Of a stretch of DNA of 64,000 bases, positions 25,089 to 33,696 are shown one piece after another. Within the stretch, counting starts at the first letter, position 1; each line of letters opens with the position of its first letter. The notes beneath the pieces are model-generated. The model did no database searches and was not told the DNA's origin. It was given only the letters and a program-made list of their open reading frames with translations. Source of the DNA: Rhizobium tropici CIAT 899 (GTDB taxonomy: Bacteria; Pseudomonadota; Alphaproteobacteria; Rhizobiales; Rhizobiaceae); NCBI RefSeq assembly GCF_000330885.1, contig NC_020059.1, positions 361,001 through 425,000 of the forward strand. Direction: 5' to 3'. The position numbers were made by a program, and so were the translations under genes.

Positions 25089-25730
25089 TCAAAACCAGAA
25101 TACGCCGTCTTCGAGCGCCGTAAACAGCCCATCGACCGCATAGGAGAGTTTGCGGTCGATCACATGCAGATATTCCGTCCAGTCGGAAATGTGCTGTAGA
25201 TCGACCTTGCCGTCGGAAATGCCACGCAGGCCGATCAGCGGCAGGCCGTAGGTCTGGCAGGCGCGCAGCACCGCGAAGGTTTCCATGTCGACCATGTCGG
25301 TGCCGATGCGTTCATAGGCTTCCGCGCCGGAGACGATGTTGGCGCCCGTCGAAAGGCTGCCCTCGGCAATGGTAGGAATACGTAGTGGCAATTCGATCGT
25401 TGCAGGCAGATCCAGGAAGGGCGTGCGGCCCTTCTCGAAGCCGAGCGGCGAGGCATCCATGTCGCGGTAGGAAACCGAGGTGACCTGGTAGACCTCCGTC
25501 TGCTCGAGCTTGGCGGAGCCGGCCGAGCCGAGCGACACCACGAGATCGGGAAGGTCGCCCTGCGCTTCGAGCTGCGCGAAGGCGCGGGTGAGCGCAATCG
25601 CGGCCTCCACGGGGCCGACGCCTGTCATCAGTGGATCGATGCGCGAGCGTAGGAAGGGTCCATATTCGGCCTCGGCCGCCATGACGAACAGGATCGATTT
25701 GCCCGATACCCGTTTCAGTTCGAATTTCAT
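25089..25730 (-). CDS. 5'-methylthioadenosine/S-adenosylhomocysteine nucleosidase family
   Basis: 213 aa. PNP_UDP-type nucleosidases of this branch cleave adenine from MTA, SAH or 5'-deoxyadenosine and feed methionine recycling. Visible: LFVMAAEAEYGPFL (residues about 14-27), MTGVGPVEAAIALTRA near 35-50, VVSLGSAGSAKLEQTEVYQV, and the purine-binding VDMETFAVLRACQTYGLP (Met-Glu, about 147-164). The family's general-acid Asp is probably in RGISD near 172. It overlaps the thioesterase gene upstream (ATGA), so the two form an operon. Exact substrate not proven by sequence. Confidence 0.87.
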   Translation of the reverse strand: MKFELKRVSGKSILFVMAAEAEYGPFLRSRIDPLMTGVGPVEAAIALTRAFAQLEAQGDLPDLVVSLGSAGSAKLEQTEVYQVTSVSYRDMDASPLGFEKGRTPFLDLPATIELPLRIPTIAEGSLSTGANIVSGAEAYERIGTDMVDMETFAVLRACQTYGLPLIGLRGISDGKVDLQHISDWTEYLHVIDRKLSYAVDGLFTALEDGVFWF

Positions 25731-26188
25731 CCGCTAATTCCCTCTCTGCCCCGGATGACCATCATCGTTCCCGTCATCGAGGCGATCAGCTTGGCCGGCC
25801 CGTCACCGATGGCATAGCCGCGGCCGTCGGCGACGATGATCGTCGTGCCGGGCTTGGTGACATCGCCCCGAAACAGGAAGCGCTCGCCGCGCCCGGGTGA
25901 CATCAGGTTGACCTTGAATTCGATCGTGAGGATCGACGCGGAGGGATCGATGACGCTATAGGCCGCAAAGCCGCAGGCAGAATCCAGCGCGGCCGCAATG
26001 ATCCCGGCATGCAGGATGCCGTGCTGCTGTGTCAGCTTCACATCGAACGGCAGCTCGATTTCGACCGTACCATGCTCGACGCGCGTCAGTTCCGCACCGA
26101 TCGTTGCCATCGCCGCCTGCCGCGCGAAGCTCGTTCTGATGCGGGTCCGAAAATCGGCGCCGGTCCCCGTGTCATCTGCCCCTGTCAT
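25727..26188 (-). CDS. PaaI-type hotdog-fold thioesterase
   Basis: 153 aa from ATG 26188, preceded by GAAGGGGA; an 18-residue longer start at 26242 is less well supported. Acyl-CoA thioesterases of the PaaI/hotdog family hydrolyse phenylacetyl- or similar CoA esters. LTQQHGILHAGIIAAALDSACGFAA (shown in part, about 65-89) is the active-site block with HGILHAGI and the Asp in ALDSA. The final strands IMVADGRGYAIGDGPAKLIAS type complete the fold. The stop overlaps the nucleosidase start. Confidence 0.9.
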   Translation of the reverse strand: MTGADDTGTGADFRTRIRTSFARQAAMATIGAELTRVEHGTVEIELPFDVKLTQQHGILHAGIIAAALDSACGFAAYSVIDPSASILTIEFKVNLMSPGRGERFLFRGDVTKPGTTIIVADGRGYAIGDGPAKLIASMTGTMMVIRGREGISG

Positions 26189-26427
26189 GCCGTCCCCTTC
26201 TTTCGCGGGTGCGAAATTGGCATGGAGAGGCCATTTGGACAAGGGTTATCCGGTGGAAAAAGGAAAGCGCCGCAAGCTGCTGCGCCGGCAGCGAATTTCC
26301 ACGATCAACTCGCCGTGCTACCCGACGCAGTGAAGCTTGTCGTGAGGACGCAGATGACCACGATTTGGCAATTCGCAGCCGCCGATGAGGGCTGGATGCG
26401 AACGCAGCTCGCTGCCGATCTGGTCGA

Positions 26428-27225
26428 TCAGTACCCGGCGGCTTCCAAGATCAGATGGGCAATCGTATCGGGGTGCGAGATCAGCGAGAGGTGGCTTGCC
26501 TTCACTTCGATGGTCTTCGCGCCCATACGCTTGGCCATGAAGCGTTCCAGATCCGGATTGATCGTTCTGTCTTCGGTGGAAACGGCATACCAGCTTGGCT
26601 TGCTGCGCCAGGCGGCCTGAGTGGTCTTTCCGGTCAGCAAAGCCTTCTGGAAGGGCTGCTGCACGGCATAAAGCACTTCGGCCTTGGCCTTGGGCAGGTC
26701 GCCGGCGAAGTCGCGCAGGAAGGCTTCCTCGGTGAGCCGTCCTTCGTCGCCGTCGAAGACGATACCGGCCGAGGCAGGGGGCGTCGGATATGTCTTGGCG
26801 AGCGCCGTATAATCTTCGCCGGCATCCGGTGCGCGGGCTGCGACATAGACGAGCGCCGAAACCTTCGGATGAACGCCGGCTTCCGTCACTAACATGCCCG
26901 AGAAGGAATGGCCGACAAGGACGGTCGGGCCGTCCTGGCGGTCGAGCACGCGCTGTACCGCCCCGACGGCTTCGGGAAGAGTCGTCAACGGGTTCTGCAC
27001 GGCCGTGCAGTTCAGCTCCTTGGCCTGCAGCCGGGCGATGACCTCCGTCCAGCAGGAGCCGTCTGCGAAAAGTCCATGCGCAAGAACGACGTTGCGGACC
27101 TTTAGCGGCGCGGAGGCCGCCGCACCCGTGGTCGAGCTGCCGGCGGCCATGCCACGCGTGGAAATGAGGGTGGCGGCGGCACCGGCAACAATGGCGGTCG
27201 CGAAATTTCGTCTGGTCATCATCAT
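26428..27225 (-). CDS. Tat-exported alpha/beta hydrolase
   Basis: 265 aa. The N-terminus MMMTRRNFATAIVAGAAATL has a twin-arginine TRRNFA followed by a hydrophobic stretch and AAG, so it is probably exported by Tat. The hydrolase fold follows: NVVLAHGLFADGSCW (oxyanion turn), TVLVGHSFSGMLVTEAG with the nucleophile Ser in GHSFSG (about residue 107), and a late His in ASHLSLISHPDTI, with Asp expected in between (TEDRTI). It resembles the AB_hydrolase_6 family of pyrethroid or salicylate-ester hydrolases. Divergent from the GntR gene, 328 bp away. Confidence 0.88.
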   Translation of the reverse strand: MMMTRRNFATAIVAGAAATLISTRGMAAGSSTTGAAASAPLKVRNVVLAHGLFADGSCWTEVIARLQAKELNCTAVQNPLTTLPEAVGAVQRVLDRQDGPTVLVGHSFSGMLVTEAGVHPKVSALVYVAARAPDAGEDYTALAKTYPTPPASAGIVFDGDEGRLTEEAFLRDFAGDLPKAKAEVLYAVQQPFQKALLTGKTTQAAWRSKPSWYAVSTEDRTINPDLERFMAKRMGAKTIEVKASHLSLISHPDTIAHLILEAAGY

Positions 27226-27379
27226 CGTGATACCTATCGTTTAGAGATAAATTAGCACCAGAAAGCCGTCGTGCCGGATGCCGGAACGGTAAAGCTTCTG
27301 AAATTTTGTATGTCTCGGGGACGGCATCTGCCCGGATCCTACGGATCAAAAGCCCCATCTGCATTTCGATCGAGCGTCA

Positions 27380-27408
27380 AGCTTGCTTTGTGTATGCAAA
27401 AGCAAGCT
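27380..27408. repeat. 10-bp inverted repeat containing a GntR-type box
   Basis: AGCTTGCTTT (27380-27389) pairs exactly with AAAGCAAGCT (27399-27408) across a 9-base spacer. The spacer and the left part of the right arm read TGTATGCAAAA (27391-27401), the same box as in the operator at 27483-27523, so this is more likely an additional regulator site than a terminator. Confidence 0.5.
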
Positions 27409-27482
27409 CAATGCCCATCTTTGTATTCTTAATATCGATTTCAGTCAATTATTGTATGTGTAACGGTTGCGTGATAGATAAA

Positions 27483-27523
27483 TTGTATGCAAAACTCGGA
27501 TTGAGGTGATATTTTGCATACAA
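27483..27523. promoter_or_regulatory. GntR operator, 12-bp arms
   Basis: TTGTATGCAAAA (27483-27494) and TTTTGCATACAA (27512-27523) are perfect reverse complements with 17 bp between. FadR/FCD-type GntR proteins bind TTGTATGCAA-like boxes, so two dimers could bind here. It ends 30 bp before the GntR ATG. Confidence 0.72.
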
Positions 27524-27553
27524 GTCGCAATGTATGTCGGAGAATTGGGAACC

Positions 27554-28231
27554 ATGGATGGACGAGATGGTGCGGCCGACGATCGCGAGTTGTTGTCCGA
27601 TCGCATTCGCAACGCGCTGGAAGATGAGATCGCGACCGGCAAGCTTGAGGCGGGCGCGGCACTGGACGAACAGCAGCTGGCCGATCGTTTCAGTGCCTCG
27701 CGCACGCCGGTTCGCGAGGCACTGAGACAGCTGTCGGTAAGCGGTCTGGTCGAAATGCGAGCGCGGCGCGGGTTGGTCGTTGCCCGCATGACACCTGAAC
27801 GCATCATGGATATGTTCGAGACGGTTGCCGAAATCGAATCGATGTGTGTAAGGCTTGCCACCTATCGCATGACGCCGCTCGAGCGCAGCCACCTGATCGA
27901 ACTGCACGATGTATCTGAAACGCTTGTGAAAACAGGCGATTTCGATGCTTACGATGTGTTCAATCGCGCCTTCCATGAGGCGATCTATCACGCCACCCAC
28001 AACAGCTTTCTTGCCGAGCAGGCGATCATGATCCGCAATCGCCTGGCGGCCTTCCGCCGGGCTCAATTGCAGCAGGAGCAGCGGCTCGAGCGATCGCGGG
28101 CGGAGCATGAAGCCATTATGCAGGCCATAGCCGAGGGAGACGGGGAAATGGCGTCGCGGCGCATGCGGGCACATATGCTCAATGCAGCGACGGCGTTGCG
28201 GCGCTTCATCGAAGCCAGTAAGCTTATTTAG
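27554..28231 (+). CDS. GntR family (FCD) transcriptional regulator
   Basis: 225 aa from ATG 27554, with GGAG about 12 nt upstream; an in-frame ATG at 27530 is also possible. The winged-helix domain runs RELLSDRIRNALEDEIATG (shortened) with the typical LDEQQLADRFSASRTPVREALRQLS recognition helix, then FCD-domain helices with metal-type His/Asp positions such as FHEAIYHATHN near residue 140. These regulators usually control catabolic genes. It likely controls itself and perhaps the divergent exported hydrolase. Confidence 0.91.
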   Translation: MDGRDGAADDRELLSDRIRNALEDEIATGKLEAGAALDEQQLADRFSASRTPVREALRQLSVSGLVEMRARRGLVVARMTPERIMDMFETVAEIESMCVRLATYRMTPLERSHLIELHDVSETLVKTGDFDAYDVFNRAFHEAIYHATHNSFLAEQAIMIRNRLAAFRRAQLQQEQRLERSRAEHEAIMQAIAEGDGEMASRRMRAHMLNAATALRRFIEASKLI

Positions 28232-28252
28232 GCAGTCCAGCCAAAGTCCGGA

Positions 28253-29341
28253 TCAGCCGCGGGCGATGCGGACGATGTGCTGGTCCCAGGCGACATCGTT
28301 GTGTTCGCCCAGAAAGTTGCCGTCGTAGGACGAGACGGCAAAGCCATGCCGAGCCGGCGCGATGCCGGCCGCATCGGCGATGCTCTCCACTTTCAGTACT
28401 TTGCCGGTTTTCGCATCCAGCGTTACCGACGTCCCTTCGATCGGTGACGTCACACCGACGAGGTTTTCAGCGCGGTTGACGGCAATGGCGCCGACATAAT
28501 TGCCAAGAGCCCGTGTCGTGTCGTCGGGCAGGGTGACGAAACTCAGGTCCTCGCCCCTCGCGAAATGGCCGACAAGCGGCGGCAGGTCGTTGCGGTGGCC
28601 TTCGTACTGGCAGGCGAACCAGACGCGGCCGCTGGCGTCGATATCGACATGACGGGTCGAAACTCGAGCATATTGCGACGGCAGCGTATGCTTCTCGATC
28701 AGCCGGCCGCTCGCGGCGTCGATCAGCGTCAGCGAAGGTTCCATATGGTCGAGGTTGAGCTTGGTACGGCCGAAATCCGGATGGGTCTCGATGCCGCCAT
28801 TGGCGACGATCAGGAACCGGCCGTCATCCGAAACCGTCATGTCATGCGGGCCGACGCCATAGGTCTCGTATTCGCCGACGCGGGCAAACCGGTTGCCCGC
28901 ATCATAGAGCCCGACGATACCGCGATTATTGTCGAAATCGTTCTCGCTGGCATAGAGAAGCCTGCCATCAGGCGAAAACGTGCCGTGCCCGTAGAAATGC
29001 CGGCCCTCTTTGGCGGAAATGACGAGCGGCTCGACCTTGTTCCAGGGATCGAAAATCATCGCATAGGTGCCGGGCCGGCGCGCGAAGGCGACAGTCTTGC
29101 CGGTTGCCTTCGAAAAAGCCATGCCGTGGGCGCGTGCGGGCAGGGCGACCTGATCGATGATACGGCCCTGTTCTGTCACCGTCGCCACCGCAAAGGAGCC
29201 GTCGGCGGCGCGGATGCCGGAGGCATAGACCGCATCGGCCCGCTCCAGCGCCATCAAGGCACCGGGCTTGAGCGCCGCCAGGAAGGTCAGTCCCGCTGCC
29301 TTGACGAAGGCTCTCCGATCGATGAGGCCGCTGCGTATCAT
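28253..29341 (-). CDS. DUF1513 Tat-exported protein of the imelysin iron cluster
   Basis: 362 aa. The N-terminus MIRSGLIDRRAFVKAAGLTF has a twin-arginine motif (DRRAFVKA) and a hydrophobic run, so the protein is exported folded. The rest is a beta-propeller-like chain with repeating strands such as GHGTFSPDGRLLYASENDFD and GVGPHDMTVSDDGRFLIVAN (shortened), as in PF07433. The gene is the last of a four-gene unit, 2 bp after the second imelysin. DUF1513 with imelysin and di-heme oxidoreductase is a recurring proteobacterial arrangement linked to iron uptake; its biochemical role is not known. Confidence 0.9.
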   Translation of the reverse strand: MIRSGLIDRRAFVKAAGLTFLAALKPGALMALERADAVYASGIRAADGSFAVATVTEQGRIIDQVALPARAHGMAFSKATGKTVAFARRPGTYAMIFDPWNKVEPLVISAKEGRHFYGHGTFSPDGRLLYASENDFDNNRGIVGLYDAGNRFARVGEYETYGVGPHDMTVSDDGRFLIVANGGIETHPDFGRTKLNLDHMEPSLTLIDAASGRLIEKHTLPSQYARVSTRHVDIDASGRVWFACQYEGHRNDLPPLVGHFARGEDLSFVTLPDDTTRALGNYVGAIAVNRAENLVGVTSPIEGTSVTLDAKTGKVLKVESIADAAGIAPARHGFAVSSYDGNFLGEHNDVAWDQHIVRIARG

Positions 29342-29343
29342 GT

Positions 29344-30555
29344 CTAGTCTCCGTCGGCGAAGGAGAAGCCGGCCGAAAGACCGATGGCACCGCCATACTC
29401 ATCGCTGAAGCTCGTGGCGAGATCGCGGCTGACGGCGAGCAGCATGTCGATCTTGGCCCGCTCCGCATCATTGCCGATGGCCGCCTCGATATCCGGATTG
29501 ATCGTCGGTGCCGTCGTCGCAAGATCGTTCAGCAGGCCGTCGATCTTGGTGGCAACAGCGCGCTTGTCCGCCGGCAGCAGGCTTGCCATGTCGGCTTTCT
29601 CCCAGAGCGTCTTCAGGCCCCCAATATTGCCCGTGAACGAGGTCCACGTATTGGCCGAGCGCCAGTAGATCGCCATCTTCGGCCGCGCCGTTGCCGGATC
29701 GCCCTTGTAGAAGGTTTCCAGCCGCTGGTCGCGAACATTGGCCGCGCCATGCACGAGGATGCCGAGCAATGCGGTGACGGCCTCCTTGTTGTCCATGAAA
29801 TCGTCGCTGGTCTTGCCCGGGAATTTCCAGGATTTCTGCACGCCATCTGGCGCATTCCATTCGTCGGCGATTTCCTTGGCGGTGTTTTCGATATTGCCGG
29901 CAACAGCCACGCCATAGCGGCAACGGAAGCTTTGCTTATCCTTGCCGAGGACATCGGAGCCGTTGCCGAAGAGCACATATTCCAGCGCCGTCATGCTCAT
30001 GAGCGCCACGCTCTTGCCGGCGACGGCTTCGACGGTCGTGTCCTGCTCATCCGCCTTGGAGATCAACGCCTGCACCTGTTTGAGGCCTACGCCCTTGCGG
30101 TCGGGATAGAACAGGATGTGCTCGAAGCGGTTCTTTTCGATGATCGGGCCGGTATCGACGATCTCAATGTGCGACCAGCTCTTCACGGTGTCGCCGAAAG
30201 CCGATTTGGCGCCGGAAAGGGTGGCGTCTGTGGGATCGGCGCAAAGCGCCTTCATCGCGACAGTCAGTTTCGAGGCGGAGTCGTGCATGGCGCGGTAGCC
30301 GGGACGAATCACGTCATCCACCGCCTTCTGCAGTACGGCCGGCACCGCCGCCTCGTTCAGGCCGGCGCCATTGGTTGTTGCATCCTCTGCATGAGCAGGC
30401 AGGGCGGCAGCGGTAAGCAGTAGGCTGGCGGCCAGAGCAATTCCAGCAAAACTGCGCAGCGGTTTTGCGTCCGGAACTGCGTGAAAACAATGGGACGGAG
30501 CATTTGCGTGACCCCGTTTAGAGCGGAAATGCTCCGGACGTTTCCAGTGGCGCAT
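29344..30555 (-). CDS. Imelysin family protein (second copy) with repeat-derived leader
   Basis: 403 aa. Imelysins (peptidase M75 fold) are periplasmic proteins used in iron handling. The ATG overlaps the di-heme gene stop (TGATG). The first 50 residues are odd: a basic, Trp/His-rich stretch followed by a hydrophobic SFAGIALAASLLLTAAALP and AHA-E cleavage site. This leader is mostly encoded by a rhizobial repeat (30436-30540). No other start codon lies between it and the mature domain, so the repeat-derived leader is probably used. The canonical GxHxxE motif is degenerate here (MTALEYVLF), unlike the IrpA protein. Co-transcribed with its neighbours. Confidence 0.87.
   Translation of the reverse strand: MRHWKRPEHFRSKRGHANAPSHCFHAVPDAKPLRSFAGIALAASLLLTAAALPAHAEDATTNGAGLNEAAVPAVLQKAVDDVIRPGYRAMHDSASKLTVAMKALCADPTDATLSGAKSAFGDTVKSWSHIEIVDTGPIIEKNRFEHILFYPDRKGVGLKQVQALISKADEQDTTVEAVAGKSVALMSMTALEYVLFGNGSDVLGKDKQSFRCRYGVAVAGNIENTAKEIADEWNAPDGVQKSWKFPGKTSDDFMDNKEAVTALLGILVHGAANVRDQRLETFYKGDPATARPKMAIYWRSANTWTSFTGNIGGLKTLWEKADMASLLPADKRAVATKIDGLLNDLATTAPTINPDIEAAIGNDAERAKIDMLLAVSRDLATSFSDEYGGAIGLSAGFSFADGD
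30436..30540. repeat. Rhizobial intergenic repeat inside a coding region
   Basis: GAGCAATTCCAGCAAAACTG.. at 30436 on, through ..GCGTCCGGAACTGC, then GGAGCATTT (30498-30506) and AAATGCTCC (30528-30536), a 9-bp inverted repeat. The first part matches, in reverse, the repeat at 25028-25069. On the minus strand it encodes residues about 5-40 of the second imelysin, including part of its signal peptide. Confidence 0.68.
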
Positions 30556-32114
30556 CAGAGGGACTCCAGAAAGTTGATGAGGGCTTGCCGATCGTCCTTC
30601 GAAAGACCGGCGAATGCATTGCGGGCTTTTTCCGCCTCTCCTCCATGCCAGAGGATGGCTTCGGTCAATGTGCGGGCGCGGCCGTCATGCAGATAGGCCT
30701 GCCGGCCGCTCACCGTCTGTGTCAGGCCTATACCCCAGAGCGGCGGCGTGCGCCAATCGCGACCGGATGCCACGCCCACCTGCTGCCCGTCCGACAGGCC
30801 TTCGCCCATGTCGTGCAGCAGGAAATCGGAATAGGGCCAGATCAGCTGGAACGCCTGCGGCGAATCCTTGCCGTCGCTGCTTTTCAGGCCGTCGCGTGTC
30901 ACGAATTTCGGCGTGTGACAGGCCGCACAGCCGGATCGATAGAACATGTCCTTGCCATGCAGCACCGCGGGCTGGTTCGTCATGCGGCGGGCCGGCACGG
31001 CAAGATTTTCGGAATAGAAGGTAACCAGAGGGAGCACCGGGTCCGGCGCTTCCGTGTCGCCCAGGCGCTTCTGCACGCCGGTTGGCATAGTCAGACATTG
31101 CGGTTCCTTGGCGGTGCAGTCGCCGTACGGGTTCGGTCGGTCCGGCGTCGAAATGCCGATATCGGCGGAAAAGGCGTCGGCCACCTGGTCGCGCACGGTT
31201 GCATTCTGGGCCTTCCAGCCGAAGCGCCCGAGCGCGAGTTGACCCGTGCGATGATCGCGGACGATGGCGGGGCGGCCGCGAATGCCGGTGCCCTTCTTGT
31301 CGTCCGGATCGGCATTGGCGAGAATATCGGCATCCGGAATGGCCTCGATCAGGCCGAGGCCGATCATCGGCGGTGCCATGCGCGCTGAAAGCGTGGTGCT
31401 TGCATCCATCGGCCCAGAGGCGAGATCGCTCACCCCGTATGTCGGCTTGCGTAAGGTCACGGTCTCGCCGCCGGTAAGCGTCACCGTCTCGTCGCTATAG
31501 CTCAGGGTTACCTTGCCTTCGGCGGTGAGGCCGGGAACGGCAAGATCCTGCAGCTGTGCTCCATAGGTCGAATCCGGGAAATTGAGCGCGTAAAAATCCT
31601 TGACGGCCTGCTGCTCCTCCGGCGTCACGGCGGGCCGTGCAAGGCGCAAGACCATCGAGGTCGCGACAGCTCCCGCTTCTTCAGGCGGATGACCGCGCCC
31701 ATCGCGGATATGGCAGCTCTGGCAGGAGCGGGCGTTGAACAGCGGTCCCAGCCCATCGGAAGCCTGGGTGGAGGATGGGGCCGAGACCCAAAGCTTGCGA
31801 AAGAGCGCGTTGCCGAGATGAAAATTCTGTCCCTGCTCCTGATCTAGCTTGGCCGAGGGCTGGGAGAAAATATCGCGCGTGACCTTATCGATCGCAGTCA
31901 GGCCGCCGCCCTGCATCGTTTCATAGGGTTCGGCCTTGAGAAAATTGCTGGTCGCGCGGGTCACGTCGCGCACGCGCTTCAGCTCTTCGGCAGAGAGATC
32001 GCTGCGCGTGCTCGGAAAATCGAGGATGTCGGCAACGGCCAGCGTGATGGAAAAAACCAAAAAACCCGCAGCGAGGGCGGGCAAAAGGGCGCGATTGGCC
32101 GGTAGAGCTGTCAT
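30555..32114 (-). CDS. Di-heme c-type oxidoreductase (DUF1111, MauG-like/thiol oxidoreductase)
   Basis: 519 aa from ATG 32114; a GTG at 32150 adds 12 residues and follows an AGGGAGG with too little spacing. A signal-peptide-like MTALPANRALLPALAAGF start leads to a periplasmic protein with two heme-c sites, CQSCH (near 136) and CAACH (near 411), the arrangement of di-heme peroxidases. The family is described as a cytochrome-c-like iron-linked oxidoreductase, probably acting on iron or a thiol in the periplasm. Its stop overlaps the second imelysin start. It follows irpA by 45 bp. Confidence 0.89.
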   Translation of the reverse strand: MTALPANRALLPALAAGFLVFSITLAVADILDFPSTRSDLSAEELKRVRDVTRATSNFLKAEPYETMQGGGLTAIDKVTRDIFSQPSAKLDQEQGQNFHLGNALFRKLWVSAPSSTQASDGLGPLFNARSCQSCHIRDGRGHPPEEAGAVATSMVLRLARPAVTPEEQQAVKDFYALNFPDSTYGAQLQDLAVPGLTAEGKVTLSYSDETVTLTGGETVTLRKPTYGVSDLASGPMDASTTLSARMAPPMIGLGLIEAIPDADILANADPDDKKGTGIRGRPAIVRDHRTGQLALGRFGWKAQNATVRDQVADAFSADIGISTPDRPNPYGDCTAKEPQCLTMPTGVQKRLGDTEAPDPVLPLVTFYSENLAVPARRMTNQPAVLHGKDMFYRSGCAACHTPKFVTRDGLKSSDGKDSPQAFQLIWPYSDFLLHDMGEGLSDGQQVGVASGRDWRTPPLWGIGLTQTVSGRQAYLHDGRARTLTEAILWHGGEAEKARNAFAGLSKDDRQALINFLESL

Positions 32115-32159
32115 GCGTATCGGGGTGGCGGCGCCTAATCGCGCTGCCACCCTCCCTTA

Positions 32160-33449
32160 TTACTTCTTCTTGAAGACGGAGTTCGGATTGTCCAGGCTGT
32201 CCGAACCTTCGAGCTTGATCGTGCCAAGATCGAGAACAGCGATGACGCGCTGGATGCTCTTTGTCTGGTCGAGTAGGCCGTCAATCGCCTTCTGAACCGT
32301 CGCGTTGCCTTCCTTGTTGCCCTCGGCGATCATCTGGTCGTATTTCTCGACCGTCTCGCCGCGATGGACCATCGCCTTCATGGCAGCAAGTGTCGCGTCG
32401 AGCTTGCCTTCCATTTCCTTGTCGAGCGCCGGATCCTTGGCCTTGACGAGATCGTGCAGCGACGGGCCCTTCAGCTTGGTGCCGTCGACGCGGGTGTAAT
32501 TGCCGTTATAGGCAGACGCGATGCCAATGGCGTCGCCATTGTGCTCGTTATAGGTATTGTCGGAGAAGCAATCCTGTTCTTCTTCCGGATCGTGCAGCAG
32601 AAGGCCGAGCTTCATGCGCTCGCCGGCAAGTTCGCCATAGGAAAGCGAGCCCATGCCGGTCAGGATGGTGGTGAGGCCGGCCTTCGGATCAGCTTCGACA
32701 TGCTTGGTGGCTTCGCCATCCGGCGCCCACTTGTCCGTCATGTCCTTGAGGTCAGCAACGAGCAGTGTCGAAGCGGATTTCAGATATTCGGCGCGGCGGT
32801 CGCAATTGCCATGCGTGCAATTCTTCAGATCGTAATCGGTTGCCGGACGCTCGCCGGCGCCGGCATCCGTGCCGTGCAGGTCCTGGCCCCAGAGCAGGAA
32901 TTCGATGGCGTGATAGCCGGTCGCGACATTGGCTTCGACACCGCCGGCCTGATGCAGTGTGCCCGACAGGAATTCCGGCGTCAGATGCGAAGCGTCGACA
33001 TCCTTGCCGTTGATCTTGATCGTCTTGTTGGCGATGACATTGGCGACATAGAGCGAGTTCTCGTCGCTTTCCGTGCCGTAGGAGGCGTCGACATAGTCGA
33101 TCAGGCCTTCGTCCAGCGGCCAGGAATTGACCTTGCCTTCCCAGTCGTCGACGATCGGGTTGCCAAAGCGATAGACTTCCGTCTGCGCATAGGGAACACG
33201 AGCCTTGATCCAGGCCGCACGTGCCGCCTTCAGCGTCTTGTCGCTCGGGTTGGCGAGCAGGGCGTCGATCGCCTTGTCGAGCGCCTGTGCCGTCGTCAGC
33301 GCGTCCTGATACTTGGCATGTGCCAGTTCCGTATAATGCTTGAGAACGGCAGCCGGCTCGGGAGCGGCTGCGAGAGCCGGCAGGCTGAATGCGGCGGTCG
33401 TGACAACGGCCACCGCGAGCGCGGCGCCAATTTTGTTTTTCAGTTTCAT
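32160..33449 (-). CDS. irpA: Imelysin family iron-regulated protein (IrpA/EfeO-like)
   Basis: 429 aa from ATG 33449, with AGGAGAG at 6 nt; a 22-residue upstream extension is rejected. Signal peptide MKLKNKIGAALAVAVVTTAA with an ALA-AAP cleavage site near residue 28. The mature imelysin domain has the conserved GYHAIEFLLWGQDL (GxHxxE, residues about 168-181) and helical repeats. It is the first gene of the iron cluster and is preceded by a near-consensus Irr box. The protein probably binds iron for uptake or handling in the periplasm. The symbol follows the cyanobacterial/proteobacterial irpA usage. Confidence 0.9.
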   Translation of the reverse strand: MKLKNKIGAALAVAVVTTAAFSLPALAAAPEPAAVLKHYTELAHAKYQDALTTAQALDKAIDALLANPSDKTLKAARAAWIKARVPYAQTEVYRFGNPIVDDWEGKVNSWPLDEGLIDYVDASYGTESDENSLYVANVIANKTIKINGKDVDASHLTPEFLSGTLHQAGGVEANVATGYHAIEFLLWGQDLHGTDAGAGERPATDYDLKNCTHGNCDRRAEYLKSASTLLVADLKDMTDKWAPDGEATKHVEADPKAGLTTILTGMGSLSYGELAGERMKLGLLLHDPEEEQDCFSDNTYNEHNGDAIGIASAYNGNYTRVDGTKLKGPSLHDLVKAKDPALDKEMEGKLDATLAAMKAMVHRGETVEKYDQMIAEGNKEGNATVQKAIDGLLDQTKSIQRVIAVLDLGTIKLEGSDSLDNPNSVFKKK

Positions 33450-33535
33450 GTTCCTCTCCTGTGACAGCGGGGGCACCGTCAAAACTTGGCAATTTGTGTC
33501 ATGTATGAAAAACAAACTTGTGTCAAACGCTCTAG

Positions 33536-33552
33536 TTTAGAACGATTTTAAG
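33536..33552 (-). promoter_or_regulatory. Candidate Irr iron-control element (ICE box)
   Basis: TTTAGAA-CGA-TTTTAAG matches the rhizobial ICE consensus TTTAGAA-N3-TTCTAAA at the whole left half and five of seven right-half positions. It lies 87 bp upstream of the irpA ATG, in the promoter region of the iron cluster. The match to Irr is inferred from established consensus, and binding is not shown. Confidence 0.6.
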
Positions 33553-33696
33553 GCGATGGGCCAAGGATTCAACGTTACAGGCGAAATGGATTCGCCTGCG
33601 AGTGCGCGGATATAGGCGGCTTGGCATGGGGTTGGCGGGGCAGTTGAAGCGGGGCAACGACAGAACGGCCCTAATCGCTGGTCGATCGCCGCCAGC

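Larger units (their letters stand above)
27226..27553. other. Intergenic region with GntR operators
   Basis: 328 bp between the exported hydrolase and the GntR regulator. It holds the hairpin at 27380-27408 and the GntR inverted repeat at 27483-27523, and three TGTATGCAAA-type boxes in all. AT-rich segments at 27421-27470 look like promoter DNA. No protein-coding frame is supported. Confidence 0.55.
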
